Of a DNA stretch of 64,000 nucleotides, positions 59,251 through 64,000 are shown piece by piece. The notes beneath the pieces were generated by a model, which saw only the letters and a program-made list of their open reading frames with translations, made no database searches and was not told the DNA's origin. The DNA lies in assembly GCA_958295765.1 (NCBI GenBank), contig CATQHB010000002.1:1624091-1688090 (forward strand), in the 5' to 3' direction. This stretch comes from an uncultured Dehalococcoidia bacterium (lineage in GTDB: Bacteria; Chloroflexota; Dehalococcoidia; Lucifugimonadales; UBA3495). Position 1 is the first letter of the stretch. Every line of letters begins with the position of its first letter. Position numbers and translations under genes: made by a program.

Positions 59251-60852
59251 ATGACCAGAATGACCGGAGGCCAGGCGCTGGCAAAGTCCCTATACCTGGA
59301 AGGAGTCCGGGTAATCTTTGGCCTGCCCGGAGTGCAGCTTTACCACGCCCTGGACGGGTTGCAGGGCGAGCCGGGCATCCGGTTCATCACCACCCGCCAC
59401 GAACAGGCCACAACTTATATGGCCGACGGCTACGCCCGGGCCGGCGGCGGCATCGGCACGGCAATGATGGTGCCCGGCCCCGGCTTGCAGAACGCCTCGG
59501 CCGGCATTGGCACCGCCTTTGCCGCCTCCTCCCCCATCCTGGTGGTGTCGGGGCAGATTGAGCGGGACCTGATTGGCTCCGACCGAGGGATTCTCCACGA
59601 GGTCAACGACCAACTGGATACCATCCGGCCGGTTACCAAGTGGGCCAAGCGCATCCTGGACCCGGCGGAAATCCCCGACGCCGTCCATGAGGCTTTCTAC
59701 CATCTGAAAACCGGCCGGCCCCGTCCCGTAGAAATCGAAATTCCCCCGGAAACGCTGGCCGACCTGGCCGACGTAGAGTTGCGGGAGCCGGAAGAGTACC
59801 CCCATCCGGCGGCCGACGGCGCGGCGGTGCAAACCGGGGCGCGTATCCTGGCCGAGGCGGTGAACCCGCTAATCTGGGCCGGCGGCGGGGTTATTTCCTC
59901 CGGCGCCGAGGCGGCCCTGCTGCGGGTGGCGGAATACTTGCAGGCCCCGGTCATCACTACCCCGGAGGGCAAGGGCGCCATTTCCGAGCGGCACCCCCTG
60001 GCCCTGGGCGCCCACCGCCTGCGCAACGACCCGGTGGCCCGGGAAGAACCCAACTTTGACGCAATTCTGGCGGTCGGCACCCGGATGGCTAACCCGGCCT
60101 GGCTGGCCGGCCAGCGCATCGTCCAGATTGACATTGACCCGGAGGAGTTGGGCCGCAACTACGAAAACACCTTTGGCATTGCCGGCGACGCCCGCCAAAC
60201 CCTGGAGAGTCTGTACGAAAACCTGGCCGGCCTAACGGCGGCCCGGCCCAGCCGGGAAGGGGAGATTGCCGCCCTGCGCCAGCGGCGGGCCGAAACGTCC
60301 CTGCGGGTGGAACCCCAGGAATCCTTGACCGCCACCATCCGCAACGCGATGCCCGAAGACGGCATATTGATTTCGGGGATGACCCAAATCGGCTACTACT
60401 GCCGTTCCTTCTACCCGGTTTACCAGCCCCGAACCTTCCTCACCTCATCTTACTCCGGCAACCTGGGCTACGCCTTTCCGGTGGCCTTGGGGGCCAAGGT
60501 GGCCCAGCCGGACAAGGCGGTAGTCGCCGTGTCCGGGGACGGGGGATTCCTGTTCAATTCCCAGGAACTGGCGACGGCGGTGCAGCACGGGATCAACGTG
60601 GTGGTGGTGGTGTTCAATGACAACGCCTACGGCAACGTGCTCCGGGACCAGGTGAACCGCTTTGACGGGCGCATCTACGGGGCGGCCCTGCACAACCCGG
60701 ATTTCGTCAAGCTGGCCGAGGCTTACGGCGCCCGGGGCGTCCGGGCCGAGGGCGCCGGCCAATTGGAATCGGCGCTGCGGGAGGCGTTGGCAATCGACGC
60801 GCCCACCCTGATTGAGGTGCCGGTGCAGGCTATGCCCACCCCCTTTGAGTAG
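59251..60852 (+). CDS. Thiamine-diphosphate-dependent enzyme
   Basis: A 533-residue ThDP enzyme of the AHAS-like superfamily. VIFGLPGVQLYHALDGL replaces the usual FGxPG region. The catalytic Glu is in TTRHEQATTYMADGYARA, and the cofactor motif GDGGFLFNSQELATAVQ leads to FNDNAYGN. It lacks an adjacent small subunit and is more like oxalyl-CoA decarboxylase or sulfoacetaldehyde/acetolactate-type catabolic enzymes. It heads a three-gene run (LLM oxidoreductase, uracil-DNA glycosylase) with gaps of 53 and 8 bp. Confidence 0.87.
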   Translation: MTRMTGGQALAKSLYLEGVRVIFGLPGVQLYHALDGLQGEPGIRFITTRHEQATTYMADGYARAGGGIGTAMMVPGPGLQNASAGIGTAFAASSPILVVSGQIERDLIGSDRGILHEVNDQLDTIRPVTKWAKRILDPAEIPDAVHEAFYHLKTGRPRPVEIEIPPETLADLADVELREPEEYPHPAADGAAVQTGARILAEAVNPLIWAGGGVISSGAEAALLRVAEYLQAPVITTPEGKGAISERHPLALGAHRLRNDPVAREEPNFDAILAVGTRMANPAWLAGQRIVQIDIDPEELGRNYENTFGIAGDARQTLESLYENLAGLTAARPSREGEIAALRQRRAETSLRVEPQESLTATIRNAMPEDGILISGMTQIGYYCRSFYPVYQPRTFLTSSYSGNLGYAFPVALGAKVAQPDKAVVAVSGDGGFLFNSQELATAVQHGINVVVVVFNDNAYGNVLRDQVNRFDGRIYGAALHNPDFVKLAEAYGARGVRAEGAGQLESALREALAIDAPTLIEVPVQAMPTPFE

Positions 60853-60905
60853 CGGTTCCGGTTAATCCACGAACAGCCGGTTACCCAACCCGGACGGGAG
60901 GCCGA

Positions 60906-62012
60906 ATGGTGAACGCAGCAGACCCGGAAAAGCCGGCCCCTACTCCCTCGGAACCGCCGGAACTGCCGGTACGGTTTGGCATTTTCGACTGGATTGACCA
61001 CAACGGAGCGGCGCCGGCCGACCTTTACGAACAACGGCTGCAATTCCTGGAATACGCCGACGCCGCCGGTTTCTACTGCTACCACCTGGCGGAACACCAG
61101 GGAACTCCGTTGGGCATGGCCCCGTCGCCCGGCGTCTTTCTGGCCGCCGCCGCCCAGCGCACCCGCCAAATCCACCTGGGGCCGTTGGTCTATCCCCTGC
61201 CCTTCTATAACCCGCTCCGGCTGCTCCAGGAAATTTGTATGCTGGACAACCTGAGCCGGGGCCGGCTGGAAGTGGGCCTGGGACGGGGCATTTCCGCCTA
61301 CGAACTGGACTTTTTCGACATCAGCGTTGAGCAATCCCGCGCTATGTTCCAGGAGGCGCTGGACATCCTGCTAATGGGCCTGCGCATCGGCCGGGTTTCC
61401 TATGCGGGAGAACATTACACCTTCAAGGACGTTGACCTGCCCCTGAAAGCCTGGCAGCGGCCCTACCCGCCCCTGTGGTATCCCACCGCCAACCCGGACT
61501 CGATCCGGTGGGCCGCCAGCCAGGGCATCAGCACCGTCTCCCACTACCCGCCGATGGAGGTAATGCGGGAACACATTGAGCTTTACAAGAGCGTCTGGGC
61601 CGAGCATCGGAATGACCCGGCCCGGCTCAACGCCCACGAACCCGCGCCCAAGTACGGCATAACCCGCCACATCTACCTGGCCGACACCGACGCCCAGGCG
61701 CTGCGGGAGGCCAAAGCCGCCTTTGCCGACTTTATCGCCAACTTCAACCACCTCCGTATTCTTAACGGCGATGATACCGGCCGAACCAACTACCTGGCCG
61801 ATTTTGAGGGACGCCTGGCCGACGGGCTGCACATCGTCGGTTCACCGGAGACGGTACGGGAAACCCTGCGGCAGCATCTGGAAATTACCGGCGCCAACTA
61901 CTTTGCCGGCTCCTTTTTCTTTGGCACCCTCACCCCGGAGCAGACGCTGAACTCCCTGAGGCTTTTCGCCGAGCAAGTTATGCCCGCCTTTGCCGCTCAA
62001 CCGGCAGGATAA
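60906..62012 (+). CDS. LLM-class flavin-dependent oxidoreductase
   Basis: A 368-residue luciferase-like (F420 or FMN) monooxygenase. FGIFDWIDHNG opens the TIM barrel. ADAAGFYCYHLAEHQG, LAAAAQRTRQIHLGPLVYPLP (in part) and EVGLGRGISAYELDFF are the family blocks. A C-terminal HIVGSPETVRETLRQHLEITG closes it. Such enzymes hydroxylate or oxidise organic substrates. ATG 60906 follows GGGAGG. Confidence 0.9.
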   Translation: MVNAADPEKPAPTPSEPPELPVRFGIFDWIDHNGAAPADLYEQRLQFLEYADAAGFYCYHLAEHQGTPLGMAPSPGVFLAAAAQRTRQIHLGPLVYPLPFYNPLRLLQEICMLDNLSRGRLEVGLGRGISAYELDFFDISVEQSRAMFQEALDILLMGLRIGRVSYAGEHYTFKDVDLPLKAWQRPYPPLWYPTANPDSIRWAASQGISTVSHYPPMEVMREHIELYKSVWAEHRNDPARLNAHEPAPKYGITRHIYLADTDAQALREAKAAFADFIANFNHLRILNGDDTGRTNYLADFEGRLADGLHIVGSPETVRETLRQHLEITGANYFAGSFFFGTLTPEQTLNSLRLFAEQVMPAFAAQPAG

Positions 62013-62020
62013 GGACAAGA

Positions 62021-62746
62021 ATGTCCCTGACGGAAACCGGCCCGCTACACGAATTGCACGACCGGATTATCCGGTGCGCCCAATGCCCTCGGCTGGTGGC
62101 CCACCGGGAACGGGTGGCGCGGGAAAAGGTCAGCCGCTACCGGGAATGGGAGTATTGGGGCAAGCCGGTGCCTCCCTTTGGCGACCCGGCGGCCCGGCTG
62201 CTGGTAATGGGCCTGGCGCCGGCCGCCCACGGGGGCAACCGCACCGGCCGGGCCTTCACCGGCGACGCCAGCGGCGACTGGCTGTTCCGCAGCCTGCACC
62301 AGTTTGAGTTTGCCAACTCCCCCGATTCCAGCTACCGGGGCGATGGCCTGTATCTGACCGACGTTTACATCACCAACGCGGTACGCTGCGCCCCGCCGGA
62401 AAACAAGCCAACGGCGGCGGAAAAGGAAACCTGCCGGCCCTGGCTGGTTCAGGAATTGGCCCTGCTGCCCGGGGTAAAGGCGGTGGTCGGCCTGGGCAAG
62501 TTTGCCTTTGACGCCTACCTGCAAACCCGGGCCGCGGCGGGACTAACCAACCCGTCGCCCCGCCCCAAGTTTGGGCATGGCGTCAGCTATACCCTGGCGG
62601 AGGGGGTAGTTCTGATTGGCTCCTACCACCCCAGCCGCCAGAACACCAACACCGGCAAGCTGACCGAGGCAATGTTCGACGCGGTGTTTGCGCAAGCGCG
62701 GGCAGTGGTAGGCCCGGCCTTGCCGGTGGAAAACCCGCCGTTATAA
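62021..62746 (+). CDS. Family 5 uracil-DNA glycosylase
   Basis: A 241-residue UDGb-type glycosylase that removes uracil and other deaminated bases from DNA. Four cysteines (C19, C22, one in NAVRCAPPENKP, one in KETCRPWL) bind a 4Fe-4S cluster. Motif A reads GLAPAAHGGNRTGRAFTGD, without the polar residue of families 1 and 4, as in family 5. Motif B is HPSRQNTNTG. It starts 8 bp after the LLM gene with AGGATAAGG, so it is cotranscribed with metabolic genes. Confidence 0.92.
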   Translation: MSLTETGPLHELHDRIIRCAQCPRLVAHRERVAREKVSRYREWEYWGKPVPPFGDPAARLLVMGLAPAAHGGNRTGRAFTGDASGDWLFRSLHQFEFANSPDSSYRGDGLYLTDVYITNAVRCAPPENKPTAAEKETCRPWLVQELALLPGVKAVVGLGKFAFDAYLQTRAAAGLTNPSPRPKFGHGVSYTLAEGVVLIGSYHPSRQNTNTGKLTEAMFDAVFAQARAVVGPALPVENPPL

Positions 62747-62933
62747 GGAATTGAGAAAGGCAATCAGGGCTTCCCGCTCTTTTGGGTAAGGGCGCAGTCC
62801 ATTCCCCGGGCCGAACCCAACCTTTGACACCGGCTATATATTGCTTAATGAGCAAGGGCCGCCAAAGGAGTTGCCCTACCGTCCAACAAGGGGGATACTC
62901 ATTCCCAAAACCCAACCGTTCAGGGAGGCAGCT

Positions 62934-64000
62934 ATGCAATATGACGTTATTATCGTAGGGGCCGGGTCGGCCGGCTGTGTGCTGGCGGCCCGGTTGTCGG
63001 AGAACCCGGAGTGGTCGGTGCTGCTGCTGGAGGCCGGGCCGGATTACCCGGACCTGGAATCCCTGCCCGACGACCTGAAGTATGGACATACGCGGGACGG
63101 CGAAATGCCGGATGCGCCCCACAATTGGGCCTTGACCGGCACCATCAACCGGGTGCAGGGGCCGCGGCACGTGGCCCAGGGCAAGGTGGTCGGCGGTTCC
63201 GGGGCCATCAACGGCCAATTGATGCTGCGGGGGATGCCCGAGGACTATGACCGCTGGGCCGAATGGGGCAACGAGGAATGGGCCTACCTGAAAGTCCTGC
63301 CCTATTTCCGCAAAATGGAAACCGACCTGGACATTCGGGACGACTTTCACGGCTTCGACGGGCCGGTTCCGGTGCTGCGCCGCCACCGGGGAGAGTGGCC
63401 GCCGATTCAGGCCGCCCTCTACCGGGCGGCCGTCGCCGCCGGCTTTCCCGAGGATGGGGATATGAACGGGCCGGAGTCCACCGGCGTAGCGACCCTGCCG
63501 GTCAACAACCCCGACGGCATCCGAATGTCCGCCGCCCTGACCCATCTCGGCCCGGCCCGCCACCGCCTCAACCTGACCATCCGGCCCAACGTCCTGGCCC
63601 GTCGGGTGGTCTTTGACGGGAAAAGGGCGACCGGCGTGGAGGTGGAAAGCGGCGGCCAGGTGTTCACCGTGGCCGGGGAGCAGATTGTGCTCAGCGCCGG
63701 CGGGTTGAAGTCGCCCCACCTGCTGATGCTGTCCGGCGTGGGGCCGGCCGAGCAGCTTGACGCCTTGGGTATCCCCCTGGTACAAGCCTTGCCCGGAGTG
63801 GGGCAAAACCTGCGGAACCACCCCTCGGCCAGCGTGGGCCTGATGGCTAAAGACGACGTGAACCTGCCGGTGGACGCCCACTACGCCCGGGTGGCCTTGC
63901 GCTACACCGCCGCCGGCTCCGAACACCGCAACGACGTTATGGTAATGACCAACTCCTCCTTCGTTACCCTGAGCGGGGAAGAGTTGCCCGACCGGGCCAT
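62934..64000 (+). CDS. GMC-family FAD oxidoreductase, 3' end off window
   Basis: At least 355 residues of a second GMC oxidoreductase, with the frame open to the right edge. [19 protein letters not shown] binds [24 protein letters not shown] and [20 protein letters not shown] are signatures 1 and 2. It is close in sequence to the protein at 56110 but lacks the Pro/Ala insertion after residue 52 of that protein. ATG 62934 follows CAGGGAGG. The 187-bp gap before it contains no other gene. Confidence 0.92.
   Translation, partial: MQYDVIIVGAGSAGCVLAARLSENPEWSVLLLEAGPDYPDLESLPDDLKYGHTRDGEMPDAPHNWALTGTINRVQGPRHVAQGKVVGGSGAINGQLMLRGMPEDYDRWAEWGNEEWAYLKVLPYFRKMETDLDIRDDFHGFDGPVPVLRRHRGEWPPIQAALYRAAVAAGFPEDGDMNGPESTGVATLPVNNPDGIRMSAALTHLGPARHRLNLTIRPNVLARRVVFDGKRATGVEVESGGQVFTVAGEQIVLSAGGLKSPHLLMLSGVGPAEQLDALGIPLVQALPGVGQNLRNHPSASVGLMAKDDVNLPVDAHYARVALRYTAAGSEHRNDVMVMTNSSFVTLSGEELPDRA

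Overview
This window looks like a chromosomal segment from a GC-rich, uncultured-type bacterium, most likely Chloroflexota (Dehalococcoidia or the SAR202 group). This placement is an inference. It rests on gene content, frequent TTG starts, Chloroflexota-style lipoproteins with Val/Glu-rich stalks, a T-box-controlled ilv-leu cluster, and a catabolic gene set rich in flavin oxidoreductases, amidohydrolases and dioxygenases. No rRNA, tRNA, CRISPR array, integrase or IS transposase was seen. Intergenic DNA is crowded with short palindromic repeats that create many spurious ORFs.

Layout. 1-9230: Fe-S assembly genes (Mrp, SufT-like), a quinone oxidoreductase, a GreA factor fused to a recombinase-type core-binding domain, a peroxiredoxin whose catalytic codon is an in-frame TGA (predicted selenocysteine), a nitroreductase, a hydrolase and a lone molybdopterin oxidoreductase large subunit. 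9866-12131: an MBL-fold nuclease, a stand-alone EVE-like protein and a HigBA toxin-antitoxin module. 12354-20845: a branched-chain amino-acid cluster (ilvB-ilvN-ilvC ... leuA) read leftward behind a T-box with a Leu (CUC) specifier. It is interrupted by a lower-GC two-gene island: an EcsC-family protein and a Schlafen/AlbA-ATPase protein ending in an RRM. 21579-28868: metG, a polyprenyl diphosphate synthase, an amidohydrolase, lipA, gmk and tyrA.

29692-38982 is a glycine betaine/proline-type ABC transporter. It has an ATPase, a hendecad-repeat coiled-coil membrane protein, a permease and four tandem substrate-binding lipoproteins. Copies 2-4 each have their own promoter, hairpin leader and terminator. 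39248-64000 is an accessory catabolic region: RraA-like, CMD, SRAP, NHL, DUF1800, two TPP enzymes, LigB-type and gentisate-type dioxygenases, an amidohydrolase, RidA, M24 and PAC2 proteins, two GMC oxidoreductases (the second runs off the right edge), an LLM flavin oxidoreductase and a family 5 uracil-DNA glycosylase. It also holds a pair of paralogous ~55-residue proteins and a second in-frame-TGA gene (NMT1/THI5-like binding protein).

The strongest novelty candidates are the two predicted selenoproteins, the EcsC plus AlbA-ATPase-RRM island, the GreA fusion, the fourfold binding-protein array with its shared leader, and the tandem small-protein pair.
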